The notes below the pieces were generated by a model. The model was not told the origin of the DNA. It saw only the letters and a program-made list of their open reading frames with translations, and searched no databases. A DNA stretch of 64,000 bases from Populus alba (Eukaryota > Streptophyta > Magnoliopsida > Malpighiales > Salicaceae), in NCBI RefSeq assembly GCF_005239225.2, contig NC_133296.1, positions 3,410,001 through 3,474,000 of the forward strand, given 5' to 3'. The translations under genes were made by a program, and so were the position numbers. Positions 36,473 to 49,059 of this stretch are shown here, piece after piece (position 1 is the first letter of the stretch; every line of letters begins with the position of its first letter).

Positions 36473-38550
36473 TTAATATGCATGTCTAGTTTTAACAAGT
36501 TAAGTTGCAAATGACCCTGAAGTTAGGCTTACAAGATATTGCTTTTTTTTTTTTTAGTTAATTTTGTATTTTAATTATTTTTTTTACTTAATTTTAGATT
36601 TTCTTAGTGAGGTTAATTTTTTTTTTTTATCTTTGTATAAGTAATCGATGTATTATTTTTTTTTTTCCAAATTATCAAATTAAGAGATTTTCAAAAAAAT
36701 TCTTAGTTTCTCTATTTATTTCTCTTCAATTTAAAGAAGACTCGAGAAACCTAGTTTTAATCCTCACCACACTTTTAACTTACCCTAGGAAGTTTCGTGA
36801 GATTTTGTCCTCCAATTATACAATACTACACCTGTTGCATGGAGATTTTGTGGAGGCATAAAGATCCATCGTGCAATTTGTATACAACTTGCGTTTTTGT
36901 TTCAGTAAACGAAAACAATGTGTGATTGCTCTCCCATTACACAGAAGCTGCCCACAACATCTCATTTGCTATTCAATTTCAAATCCAACTTTCAAAAACA
37001 TTAATTTCACATCACTAATGAATTGATGAAATCAAGAAAAAATTTAGACAAAAATTATTTTTTTTATGGTCACTTTCTATGTTGCCGTTGTGATTGGGCT
37101 TGACTGTGAGTTCACGAGCTTTTTGCAAGACAAATTATTTGTTGAAAAATAAAATCTTTCTGTATTTAAGTCAACAACTATAAAAAAGACGTGGTGTGTA
37201 AAAAAACTATAAGAAAAAAATATATATGAAAAGAAAGAATAAGGTTGCTCTAAAATAACATGACCTTGTATGATTGGCTTTGTATGGTTTAGAATGGCAT
37301 AAACTTGTATGGTTGGCTTTTATGGCCCGACATCATCTTGCATGGCCTGTTTTTATAGCCTCGAATGACATGACGTTATATGATTGACTTTTATAGCATG
37401 ATTTTTTATGACTATTTTTGTGTGATCAATGATGAGATCTAGATTATGCTTGGTAACTAGATGTATTTATACACCTGGATTTTAGACTATCCTCATAGAA
37501 AAGGAGATGTATCTTTAACAAAGAAATTGACCTAAAATCTTAAAAAAAATTTAAAATCTTAAAGGTTAGCTAAATTAACTCGAATTAACCTAAAATTTTA
37601 AAGTTTTTTTAAAATTAAAATAATATTATTTTATTTATTTTTAATAAAAAAAAAACCCTAAACAACTTGGATTTAAGTTTTCAAACCTGGAGGGCCGGTC
37701 TCAATTTATGCCTACCAAAAGAGGCTAAATCAACGGCTCGTTCCGGCTCTACAACTGGGATGGGATCCATTTCCGAGATCAATACGACAGTGAAGCTCAG
37801 GCGATGATCTTATCTAGAGCGATGCAGGGAAGCTGCTGCCATCCTCTGTTTTTGGCACGTTGGGCTCTATTTCAGAAGTTTCCCATGTCATTGGATTCCT
37901 CTGGTTTTGTCTGGGTCTGGGTTTTCCTCTGGTTTCATAGGATTTTTGTCATTTTTACCATATCGGCTTCTGTTCTTACCGATCAAGCCTCTGTAGAACT
38001 ATTCTGGCGTTTTCTTTTTTTCTACGTTAAACCAATTCCTAAATCTTGGAATTTCTTGGCCTCCATTTCCTCCGGCCCTTCCTTTTTTTTTTAACCACAT
38101 ATGTGGCTGGATTCACGTCACACTAATTAATGGCTCATGGCATGGTTTTTTCAACATATTAGACTATTTGTGCCGCGTGCTAGTCCAATCTATGATGCTT
38201 CAAGGAAACTTGTTATTCAATTTGATTAATCTTCTTAATCACTATTAATTTTTTTAAAATGATATTTGAGAGTATGGTAGTAGTTTTTTTTCAAAGTGTT
38301 TTTTATGTAGAAATATATCAAAATAATATTTTTTTATCTTTTAAAAAATATTTTTGACATTTACATATCAAAATTATATGAAAACATTAAAAACTATTAA
38401 TTTGAAGTAAAAATAAAATAAAAAATTTTATTTTTTTTTTAAAATACTTTTAAAATGCAAAAATAAACAAACCTTAAACATAATATAAAGTTTTTTGAAT
38501 TCCTTGCATGAACAGTATAATTCAAGAAAAAAAAATGATAAATACAGTGG

Positions 38551-38699
38551 GCATGTCACATCATAGTATAGTTTACTACTAGGTGGATGCTTGGGCCGCA
38601 CGACAAGCTCACCTTTTATTTTCATAAAAATAAATGTAAAAATTTGTAATATAAAAATTCAGAAATTTGAAGAAGTAAACTATACTATGATATGACATG
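38551..38699. repeat. Inverted repeat with about 26-bp arms
   Basis: CATGTCACATCATAGTATAG...TTTACT at about 38552 is mirrored by AGTAAACTATACTATGATAT...GACATG ending near 38699. There is one mismatch in about 26 bp. The arms enclose about 95 bp of AT-rich DNA. It could be a small MITE. Confidence 0.7.
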
Positions 38700-41600
38700 T
38701 CAATCAGGCCTTTTGTTAAGATTCGAGAGTTAGGTGGCGCTTGAGTTTGTCCCACACAAGGGCAGGGCCACATATATGCCATGTGGCGCTCAATTTGCTC
38801 CGCGCAAGGGCCGTGCAGTAGAGGCACCAACTATCCTTGCACGGGGCAGTGTCAGGTGCCCACTCCCCATAAGCTGCAACCTCACCAAAACTTGTGGTGA
38901 CAAATGCACTCCAATGAAAAGACAACTTTATCCCTACCTCGCTAGTATTGCACCTCTTTGTATTAAGGGCTAAGTTACCATTACATTGCTTTAATCTACA
39001 GTGCTTTATATTTATATAAACAATGATACTAAGCCCTTTTAGTATATCATGTAATAGTTAATAGAGACCAAGACCATAAAAATAGTTAATTAAATCCTCA
39101 ATTTCGATGCTCGAAGGTATTCTCATTTATAAATTATATTAGATCTGTTTTATTTTATAACTTCAATTCTGTCATATTCATGATGAAATTTAATAAATTT
39201 ATAAATAATTACTTCTAGTTTCAAGTAATCCTCTTGTCTTGGAGTAGTAATTTTTTTTTTAAAAAAAACCTCTAGGTTTAAGAGTCAAGGATCTTGTACC
39301 ATAGGTTATAAAATTCCCCAATTAACCCAAACTATCATGTCCAGGGAATTGGTCGTAGCGGACATAAGAGGTTCAAGTTTAAGAAATTTTTTTAACATCA
39401 AACAAGTTTTTTTAAGGAAAATAGATATAATTTTTAATCTGATGATTGGAATAAGAGAAATTTGAAATTTGATTAGGATGTTTTATAAATCCATTTTTAT
39501 TTTACATCAACTCGGTTAATCATCAAATGAGATCAAAACACATACCCAAGTTAAGCCCAATTAATGCTATTTTGGAATTTTTATTATTTTTCTAGTTAGG
39601 TTTTTTTTTTTAATTTTCTTTGTTATTTTAAATTTTCTTCCTTTATTTAAAACTTATTTAAATAGTTTATTAATTATTTTCATAACCTGTTAGCTTTTTC
39701 TTAATCATGTAAACGGTTTTAAATTTATAAAATTCAAAATATTTTATGTAAAATTTAAAATAATAAGGATAAATTATAAAATAAAATAAATCATATGATA
39801 CGGAGAGTAGTTTTTCCGTTATTAAAACATATTTATGACAAGAGAAATCCTATTTTTTTACTCGAGGCTGCGTGACCACCCTATCATGCCTACGGAATTG
39901 TTTCTTTTTGTTGTTTTATGGGCTAGGTTTGGAAGATCAAAGGATCCATCATTGAGTCTCTTGTTCTGGTGTTTCTTTTTGTTTATTAATGAATATCGTC
40001 TTATAAAAAAATAAAAAAAAATCCCAAACTATATATATATATATAATGAAATAGCTTGTTTACATCATGGCCTGAAGCATATCAAGATCATTCTCGTTAG
40101 GACTTTGAAATCGATACATTCAATCCCTTTTTTTATTTAATATTTTTCAATTTTTTAATCATGTCAATCCCCTTTGTTATTAGCATAGATTAAGGAAGAG
40201 AGAGATTAATCAACCTCTTTTTAAGTGTAAAAGCATAAAAACCAATCTAGAAGACAAAACTAGCTTGTTCATTTATTTTCTTAGTCTTTTTTTTTTTATC
40301 CGGGTATTCACAAACTCTGAATAGAACTAGTTATATTTTTTTTAAAGAGTAAAATTAATTTTATTCGGGGTTCGTAACTGCTCTTCTCAATAAATACATT
40401 TCATAAAACTTTAATTTGTGTTTCTATACTTTGAGAGATATAGTAATATTTTAATTATTAGACAAACACTTTATTAATTTTATCTTCTTAGTCTGAAAGC
40501 TTTTACAATGTCATGGGAATTCTTAAAAGATATCTGGGAATCAAAAACATTTAAAAAAATTAAAATGAACAATTTAAATTTAAATAAAAAACAGGTACAA
40601 TCCGCGGCATTGTCCCCTCAACTTTTGATGGGTTGAATATGTTATACCAAGACAAGGACCATTCATGAGATACGACCGTCCCCATTTTTATTATAGTCAA
40701 ATGGCACCCTCGTGCACCGACAATTTATTACACGTGTGATGATCATCCATGGAATTATCGAATTTGTGCACAAAAAGGGACCGTCTCTTGCTCACCAGAT
40801 CCTTCTCTGTGGCTCGATTGGGACGATGAACTCGATCTGCCATTTTTTAATCTCAAATCCATGTGTGGGCCTTCACGAACATACGCAATTGAAGAATTAT
40901 AACTATGGTGGCCCAAAGTGATAAATCCTGTGCTGTAGCTCCAGTGATAACAAACTGGGCTTAATCAAGGCCTAACCTGGCCCAATTTGATAAATCTTAT
41001 GGTTTTTTATAGTAATATTATCTTAAGAACCTAAACGATGATGTTTGCGTTTTATAAAACAAATTGGAAAATATATTAACTTATAAATGGATAAATTGCA
41101 ATGAGAGTTGTTAATACTAATTAAAAACTAAAATGAGAAGTTAATCTTTTTTAACAGATAAATGCATATATAAATAACCGATCTAGTCACTTAGGTAACT
41201 TTTCAATTCTTTTATTTGATTATGTGATATTAAAAATGGATATTCATAAGAGACATAATGCTTTATATTATGAAAAAAAAGTGTTTTCTAGTCAAAATTT
41301 GCTTTCTTGTTACTTTTTTTTTATTATTAAAAATCAATATTTTTTATTACTAGTATAATTTTTTGATTAAAAAAGGCAACTAGAAAATTTGAAAAAATTC
41401 TATTGATATGAAGTAAGTAGTAAGTATGTATCTCTTTAATAAAAAATATCTTTTCTTATTCATTGATTTTCTCATGACCCATTTTTTACCTATAATTTTT
41501 CTATTTAATTTAATTTTATAAATAATAAAAAGAGGAGTTTAGGGAGTGAATTGAGAAGAAGGAAATAAAAATTGATTTTTAGAGTGATTTTTGTTTTTCT

Positions 41601-43763
41601 CTCAGCATAGCAAGACCCTCGCCTATAATTATTTTTATCTTTTTCACACTTAGTCGAGATGTCCCCACGACAAGTTTTCTTTATTACAAAAACATGTCTT
41701 TTTTTTTTTTAGAAGTAACACCTTTTGAATTAAAAAATATCATATATTTTTTTAAAGATTGAATGAAAAAAAAAAGAAAAATAATAAATCAATGATTTCA
41801 AGGAGAAATATATAAAAATACATAATTTGAGAAAAACCATACAAAATTTATAATAAAAAATAATTAATAGATGTTTTATCTATATTAAAGATTTATAAAG
41901 ATATATTTTTTAAATTAAGTATATTATTTTCATATATAATTATTTAAAAACCTAATTGTCAGTATTACCATAAAAGCTACAATATTATTTTAAAACCAAG
42001 GCATAATCAAATAATTAATTAAATATGATTTGAATAAATTTATTTAAAGTCAATCCTATTATAAAATTTAAGAAAAAAATTAGGGCCATTTAAAAATAGA
42101 GCTAGACTATTTTGGGCATGAGAGATTAGCCTAAATGCTTGGGCCGAAAACAAAAGGCTCTTAAGCTTGAAAAGCCGAGCTTGCGTGCATGATTCCAAAG
42201 AAAAAAAAAACAATGTATCATTTGCCTTTATATATATATATATATATATGAAAGAACAAACAAACATGCTATCTAATTGCAACATTTTTGGACCGCCAAA
42301 GCTAGCTTCAATGACGAAATCAAATCAAAATTAAAATTTTTTGAGCATTGATCAACTTTATCGTGCATCATTGAAAGTAAAAATCATATTTATGTAGCTC
42401 TCCTCTTAAAGATGAATCCAAGATCACTAAACTAACAATTATTGGCGACTTAAATTTGGCTATATGAGAACTTTCTCTCTCTTTTTTTAATTTCAACAAC
42501 TTTCTCTTTTCTTTATACATGGAAGGATTGAAATGAAAAAAAAATTGAACTTAAAGACTGAAATATAAGAATCCTAAAAAAGGACTGAATAATAATAAAA
42601 AATAAAAGTTGAGGACCAAATTGAATTGTTTTGCACTTTTAAGACAACAAACACACGGAAAGTGTTTTTTTGAAATGTCAATTTTAATCCTTCATCTTTT
42701 AATTTTGGTTTTATGAATAACTTGAAATTATATTTTATAAAATTATTCTCAAATTTAATGTTGAAATATTTAACAACAAATTGGACATGCAAGAATATAT
42801 AACCTAAAGTAGATATCAAAAAATAAAACCATGTCATATGACTTGGAAGGATGCAAACGAAAATAAATAAAATCCAGTGATTAAAATGAAAAGACAAATT
42901 TTTGGGGACCAAGGATGGAAAATTTGGTAAGGAGATGTATAATATATTTTTTTCAATTTTTATTTAATATTAATATTAATGTTGGGTGGTGTTTATGGAT
43001 ATACTTGGGTCAAGTTGAGTTTATAATTGGATGTAATTTAATTTTTGATATTTTATAAATTATAAATCCAATTCATTCAGTGTTTTTTTGGATTTGGATG
43101 GACTTGAATATATTGAGTTAGAATAATTTTTATATTGATATTATAAATATCCATTATTTAATCTTATATTACAAATTTTTATAAGTTTAGCTTAATTAAA
43201 ATTAAGATTCAAGCTGAATAAATTAATCCGAAACTTGACTTTAAAGTGGTGAAAAGTTATTATTTGACCCTTTTTTGTAGAATTGGTTGGAGTGGTGGAA
43301 ACTAATTAAGTTTAAATATTTTCTTGAGAGGTTATATTATTTATCGGTTGGCTGTATAAGTTATACAAGTTAGATTGAGTTGATTAAGTTTAAATTTTTT
43401 CTGTCCAACTAACCGTCTCGTAATATTAAACTCTCAAGTGTTTTAACTTATTTTCAACTATAATATCTACATTATTTGTATTTAATATGTTGGGTCAGAT
43501 TAAATAATATAAATATTAGCAATTTTTTTTTAACATCAATAGTTAATGTTAATTATCCAAAAGAATATATATAAATAAAAAGAAGGGATTAACGAGAAGC
43601 ACTAATACAGAAGCCTGCAATTTCTGTGTTTACCATGTCAAGAACCGCTAAAAACCCAACAAATGTCAGAATCCTCAATAGCCACAGACCCAAAATTCAC
43701 GCCCCTTTATTTATAACGGTTTTCCTCTCCCCCTCAACATTCCACCACCCAACTTTCCCGCTC

Positions 43764-43770
43764 TATAAAC
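43764..43770 (+). promoter_or_regulatory. TATA box of the Alba gene
   Basis: CTCTATAAAC lies about 90 bp upstream of the Alba start codon, in a C-rich promoter stretch. Confidence 0.6.
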
Positions 43771-43854
43771 AACACACAAACATTACTATTACAAGACCAG
43801 AAGGAGAAGAACAAGAAGAAGAAGAAATAAATAAAGAAAGAGAGTGATCACACA

Positions 43855-46017
43855 ATGACGATGGAGACTGTGGCTGCAGCACCCACTCCAACACCAACAC
43901 CAACACAAACGCCAACGCCAACGCCAACGCCAGCGCCAACGCCGACGCCGACGCCGACGCCAGCGCCAGTGCCAGCGCCAACGCCAACAACAGAAACAGT
44001 CAGCAATGACACAGCAATCGCACTTGCCCAGCAAAAGAAGAACAGGATACAAGTGTCTAACACCAAGAAACCTCTCTTCTTTTATGTCAATCTCGCCAAG
44101 GTTCCCACTTTTTCTTTGCTGGGTTGTCTTTTCTTGTTTTAATAATGTATGTTTTGAATCGCTAATTTTGTTTTTTTATGTTTTGGTATAATGTATAATT
44201 AATTAACGTGTAATTTGATTGTTTCTATCTTTACATGTATGTTTTTGTTTGGAATTTTTTTTCTTTTTCTTTTTGATAGGATCTTTGGAAGTTAGTTTTA
44301 TAATTTGTTATGGATCATAATCAAATCTTGCATTTTAAGTAGAAAAGTTGTTTTGGTATACTTTTATTTTATTAAAAACAATTCAATTTATCTTTTTAAC
44401 TTACTGGATTTGTTTTGATCTACCAATAGCATTCAAGTGATCAAGTCTTGTGTGTCTATGCTCAACATTTCCATTGTTTTGTGATCAATATATTTTATGG
44501 TTTTAGATTCTGATACGGGGGAATTTTTGGAGCATCAAGTAAATGCCTCTCTGTAGCAAAAAAACTTTTTAGTTTACTGTCATTCAATTGCTATAGCATA
44601 TATATCTCATCTGAAACTTTTCTGCCTAAATACAGATGAGTTGTTTTTACTTTTCTTGTAGAAATGGTTTTGTTTTCTGGTCATAGATCTCTTCAATTAT
44701 ATGATAAAAGAATCGTAGTTAGATCCTTTTTAAGTGGATTTAAAGTTTTCCTTCTTCGTCCGTATGTTAGGATTAATTATGTGGTCATCCATCTGGTATA
44801 ACTCTTTGAAATGGGATAGTAGACAAAACTTAAATAATTAAATTGAGATTATTTTGTCATTATTTTCCTTTTCTTCTTTAATGCGGAAGTGATGTCATTC
44901 TTACAAGAAAATCATGCCTACAATGTGATTTAACAGGGCATCTTAACGTTTACTGATCATGTGAACATTATAATGTTGAGACTCGTATACTCCTTTAGAT
45001 TGTACAGCTCCTGGATCTGTGTTTATGATTTTTATTTTAATCATGCATTGTGATTTTGTTGCAGAGGTACATGCAGCAGTATAATGAGGTCGAGCTTTCT
45101 GCCTTGGGCATGGGTATGTTCTACAAAGCCACATCTCATAGTTTTGATATGTTTCTTATTTGTCTATGGAGTAGTAGTTTTGTCTTTCTGGTGGAGTTTC
45201 TGCCGACAATAAGCCATTAACAGTCTACGGAATGGTATGAGCTGGTATTGAGCAATTGTTGCTGTATCATGAAGAATACCGTAGAGACATGAGTGTAACA
45301 GGACCAAAGAAGGAATTGCGAAAATGGTTCTTTAAGCTTTGGTTTATCAGGACCATACGAATGTAGAGCATTTTTAATTAACAGTTGAAAATGATTTATG
45401 TAAAATGCATTTATAATCATGTTAGTGTAAGAACTGTTTTTGGTTTCAAACAAAAATCCGTTCCATAGAGGTAGCGGAAAATCTTTATAAGAGATGGAAG
45501 GAAACGATATCTTTGTATTATGGTTTTCATGTCTGTTTAAAAATTATTTTACATTTTATTACAGCAATCACCACAGTTGTTACAATTGCTGAGATTTTGA
45601 AGAACAATGGACTTGCCATCGAGAAGAGTAAGAATTTCCTCCTTCTAATACCGAGTCTTGGATTCATGATGAGGATATCTGATTTATAACATTTTTATTC
45701 GTGGACCAAACAGAGGTTTTGACATCTACTGTTGGCATGAAAGATGAGAACAAAGGACGACAGATTCAGAAGGCCAAGGTATGGTTAATCTCATTATGAA
45801 TCTTGATTTGATTCATCGTCCTCTCACGTATGATAATTAAAAACGAATTTTTCTTATTATCCTTTTCTTTATGGTAACTGATTGATTATTTTTCCTTGGC
45901 TTCTAGATTGAGATCGTGTTGGAGAAGTCGGAGAAATTTGACAGTCTGATGAATGCTGTTAGTTCAGCTCCAGAGGAGGAGGCAGCGAGAGATAACAAGG
46001 ATGATGAGAAACAGTGA
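43855..46017 (+). CDS. Alba-domain DNA/RNA-binding protein
   Basis: Plant Alba proteins of this small class bind RNA and DNA, including R-loops, in nucleus and cytoplasm. Five exons join in frame: 43855-44100, 45065-45113, 45565-45627, 45714-45778 and 45907-46017. The product is 177 aa. The Alba domain covers about residues 63-155: [20 protein letters not shown], then [16 protein letters not shown], then [16 protein letters not shown], then [20 protein letters not shown]. These blocks closely match the short Arabidopsis ALBA1/ALBA2 proteins as recalled. The acidic C-terminus ends DNKDDEKQ. What is unusual is the N-terminus. Residues 10-45 are almost entirely alternating Thr-Pro/Ala-Pro, encoded by an ACNCCN repeat, and lengthen the protein by about 40 residues relative to relatives. 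Two in-frame ATGs (codons 1 and 3) could start translation. All introns are GT-AG. Confidence 0.95.
43885..43990 (+). repeat. Coding minisatellite (Thr/Ala-Pro repeat)
   Basis: A hexanucleotide-like repeat of CCAACGCCAACG type inside exon 1 of the Alba gene encodes a (TP)n/(AP)n tract. It is GC-rich, unlike its surroundings, and likely to vary in copy number. Confidence 0.85.
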
Positions 46018-46099
46018 AGGAAATTTGATGCTCTCTTGTTGTAGTTCTGTATCCACTTTTTTATTTTCCATCTGCCTAATAGTGGCATTTTTCATTTAA

Positions 46100-46950
46100 G
46101 AATTTTATCATGGATAATTTAGGAGTAGAGAGACAGTGGCATAGCGGGACGTTGCAGTTATATATATGCCTCTCTTTGCTCTGATTACACACCTGTAGAG
46201 ATCATAAATGTTATTATACTGTTTCTTTGTTCACATGTACTCCTTCGGTGAATCTGCATTTAAAGGATTGTGTGAGCATCTAATCTCTGCTAAATTTACT
46301 TATAAAATGTATTCTATATAAAAGGATTGTTGGGACAGTAAACCTCGCACAGTTTCACTTTACAGATGGTAAGAAATAGTAAAATGTTTGGTCAGGATTT
46401 GACCATCATAAATTTTCTCTAACAATGCCATATATGTCATACATGGATAGTAATTAATTCATGAATGTAACCATATCTGTCGTTCATGCATGAACATGTA
46501 TAATCGGCTGACTTATATTTAAGGATTGGAATCCCTTTTCTTGACCTGAAATTAGTTTTTGCTTAGAATTTGTTTGGAAATCGCTTCACCGCCGTTGAGG
46601 TTCTGTTCGAGGTTTCAATAAGCGATACGATAGAAGTTTCGCAATCAATAATGAATTTTCAGGATTACATTCGGTATGTTTAGATCTTAATGCTGTCCAT
46701 GATTTGCCTATCAATAGCGATTGTTTTCTTCATTTTGTAGTACAACTCATGCATGCTTTAGTTTGCAAACATGTTTGTTATTGTTAGATCCAGTTTTTTT
46801 TTTTTTTTAGTATCTGTGCAAAGGAAATCATGTTAATGCTTCCTCCAACCCAAAGGCCCCCCCCCCCCCCACATCTGCATCTGCTCCATTGCTTGGGGTG
46901 CTTTCATTCTTTTAGATCCATAAGCGAAACCGATTTTCTCCTCTTTTGTA
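46100..46950. other. Alba 3' UTR and intergenic DNA
   Basis: The region runs from the Alba 3' end to the TRIM. It contains a poly-C run (about 46858-46871). No gene is seen. Confidence 0.5.
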
Positions 46951-46955
46951 AGTAA

Positions 46956-47256
46956 TGTTTAGAGTATTAAAGAATAATATAAATCATATCTTGAAATTTT
47001 ACCTAACAACTTAAGTTATTAAATTGAGATGATTTTTTAACATGGTATCAGAGCCTTATAACCAAGAGGTCACGAGTTCGAATCTTACCATCCCCATTTA
47101 TTTGATAAAAATCAAGCACAAGATAATATGAGCATGTACAAGTTTCAAGCCCAAAGAGTTTTAACTTGAAAAAATATATTAGAGAATAATATAAATCATA
47201 TCCTGGAACCTCACCTAATAGCTTACGCTATTGAATTGAGATGATTCTTTGAGATA
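46956..47256 (+). mobile_element. TRIM (terminal-repeat retrotransposon in miniature)
   Basis: A left terminal repeat (46956-47042, TG...CA) is followed at once by TGGTATCAGAGC (47043-47054). This is the classical primer-binding site complementary to initiator tRNA-Met. After about 120 bp of internal sequence, which includes a tRNA-like GAGTTCGAATC, a second copy of the terminal repeat occurs (about 47178-47256). Both repeats share AATAATATAAATCATATC and TTGAGATGATT. The polypurine tract is not recognisable, so the copy is old. No coding capacity is expected. Confidence 0.78.
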
Positions 47257-47589
47257 TATCCATTAGCAAAAACATTTTTCTGCAAATTATCTAGTTCATT
47301 GTTAAATAATAACAATATGCTGATCTTGACTGTATCGAAATCTCCGGTTACATTTCTAATGAGTGATAAAGATGAAAGTGATCGGAGAAGCTGCAGCCTT
47401 GGTCAGCACTTGTAATGATCCGCCCAATCATTTCTAAGCATGCATTGTTCATCTCTTCCTGGTGAACTGTAATATTTATATCTTTCATTGTCTAGACAGT
47501 AGAGGTTGTTGTGTGCTTCTGTTTAGCCCATTATATAAGTTATAACCCCACCCAACTAGGGTTATTTTCATCATTTTCCAGTCAGAACA

Positions 47590-47832
47590 AGGACCACATT
47601 GCAAACTCAAGATTTTATCTGGGCCACAAAATCAAAACCCGAAAATCTCCTTAAAACGGAAACTCCTCTTATACAAGCGCACACACCTCAGACACAGAAC
47701 ACAGTCTCTCTGTCTCCCTCACGCTCCCCGTATATGCTGCACACTTTTCCGGACCTAAAACAGAAAAAATCCACCAACTCTGTCCAACTTTCACTGCTTT
47801 TCAAAACCCATATTTTCTGCTTGTCTCTTAAT
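47590..47832 (+). other. Probable non-coding first exon of the FLK gene
   Basis: A C-rich block resembling a plant 5' UTR ends in TCTTAAT|GTAAGTTC, a strong donor at 47833. The FLK start codon lies ten bases after a TTTCTTACAG acceptor (AG at 51511-51512), so an intron must precede it. Pairing the two gives a leader intron of 3,680 bp. The pairing is an inference. Confidence 0.5.
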
Positions 47833-49059
47833 GTAAGTTCTTGCTTCATCTCGTCTTCTTGGTGCTTTATTACTGTGCTTTAGGGTTTTAGTTGTTATTT
47901 CTTGCATCACTGTTGTTGGGTTATTTCGTTAATGCTTTGTTTTCAAGTCATTTAGGTTGTTTGGCTATGACCCTTTTATTGGTTTTTGTTGATTAACGAT
48001 CCTATGCACCTTTTCTTTCCATTTTTTTTCCCTTGCTCAAAAAGGGTTCCTTTTCAGATTGAGGAATTAGGGTTCGCAGTTTTCTTGTTTATTATGGGTG
48101 GTTTTGAAATAGTATATAGTGCTTGGTATTTGCCTGGGCGCGTTTTCCATATATCCTATAAGATACGTGTTTTTGTTTTGTTTGTTTTTTTGTGTGTATG
48201 TTTGAATATTGATGAGGGGTTATTGGGTTTGATTTTTTTTTTTTTTAAAGAATTCATGGAATTTTGGCAGTGGAACTGCTATCTATAATAAAGAAAGAAG
48301 AAACTAGGCCTGTCTCTTAAACTCAAATATGTAGGGGGCAGGGTAAGGTGTATAGGCGAATGCTAGTGATGACAGCGGCGCCAGACTCCCATTAAACACA
48401 TGCCTCTTGATTTCACCACATTGATTGTTGCTTCAGGGATATAAAAAACTTAAAAAGAGGATTAATATTAAATTAATTAAAAAAACTAAAGAAGGAGGAG
48501 GAGGTTGTAATGTATCCCTAGACTCATAACACTATTCATGGAATTGTGATCTGACCCTGGGCAGGATTTGAGGGTCTTTTTACCACGATTCAATGTAATT
48601 TTCAAATTATCTGTGGTGGATAAGTATTTTCAATTTTTTTGAACATTTAAATCACTTAAATACCCTCGGAACAAAAAAAAAGGATGGCTTAAGCCTAGGG
48701 GTTTTTATGTTTTTATTTTTTATTAAAGTTAAATTACTTAATTACCCCTTGGTTCAAAATTAATAAAACTATCTTTTAGGGTTTTTTCTGGTTCATCATG
48801 ATTTTTTTTAGTTAATTGTCAAGTTAACACGGGGACTTTTTAGTATTTTAATAAATTTTTAATAAACTTTGTTGGCACGTGCCAGCATGTAGTCAGACCC
48901 CATGCTCTTGGAGCAACACATGCAGGGTAATCAGTTATCAAACCCCGCCTTCCGCGGCGGCGTTTAAAAAGTCTCGATGCTCCTTCCATGATGGGGAGGT
49001 GTTTGCGCCAATAATTTATAAAATTAGAATTCTCTTTCAATTTCAACCTTTTTTTTATT

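Larger units (their letters stand above)
34153..43740. other. AT-rich intergenic region without supported genes
   Basis: Nine and a half kilobases of AT-rich DNA lie between the retroelement and the Alba gene. The stretch holds three SINE-like copies, MITE-like repeats (near 34470 and 38265), an inverted repeat at 38551-38699, and fragments of the T-rich repeat family (39300-39560). Less AT-rich islands at 37690-38100, 38580-38960 and 40610-40920 have short ORFs but no recognisable domain. Confidence 0.5.

Noticed and set aside
37804..38094. 96-codon ORF in a less AT-rich island
   Set aside because: It has hydrophobic, Phe/Trp-rich composition without a domain, splice context or repeat structure. 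Chance is the simpler explanation.
43763..44066. Antisense Ala/Leu-, Trp/Arg- and Gly/Val-rich ORFs opposite the Alba exon
   Set aside because: They are reverse readings of the ACNCCN repeat in three frames, a typical low-complexity artefact.
46858..46871. Poly-C run
   Set aside because: A single homopolymer, like the C-rich run near 55800. It may be a sequencing-sensitive site but has no further structure.
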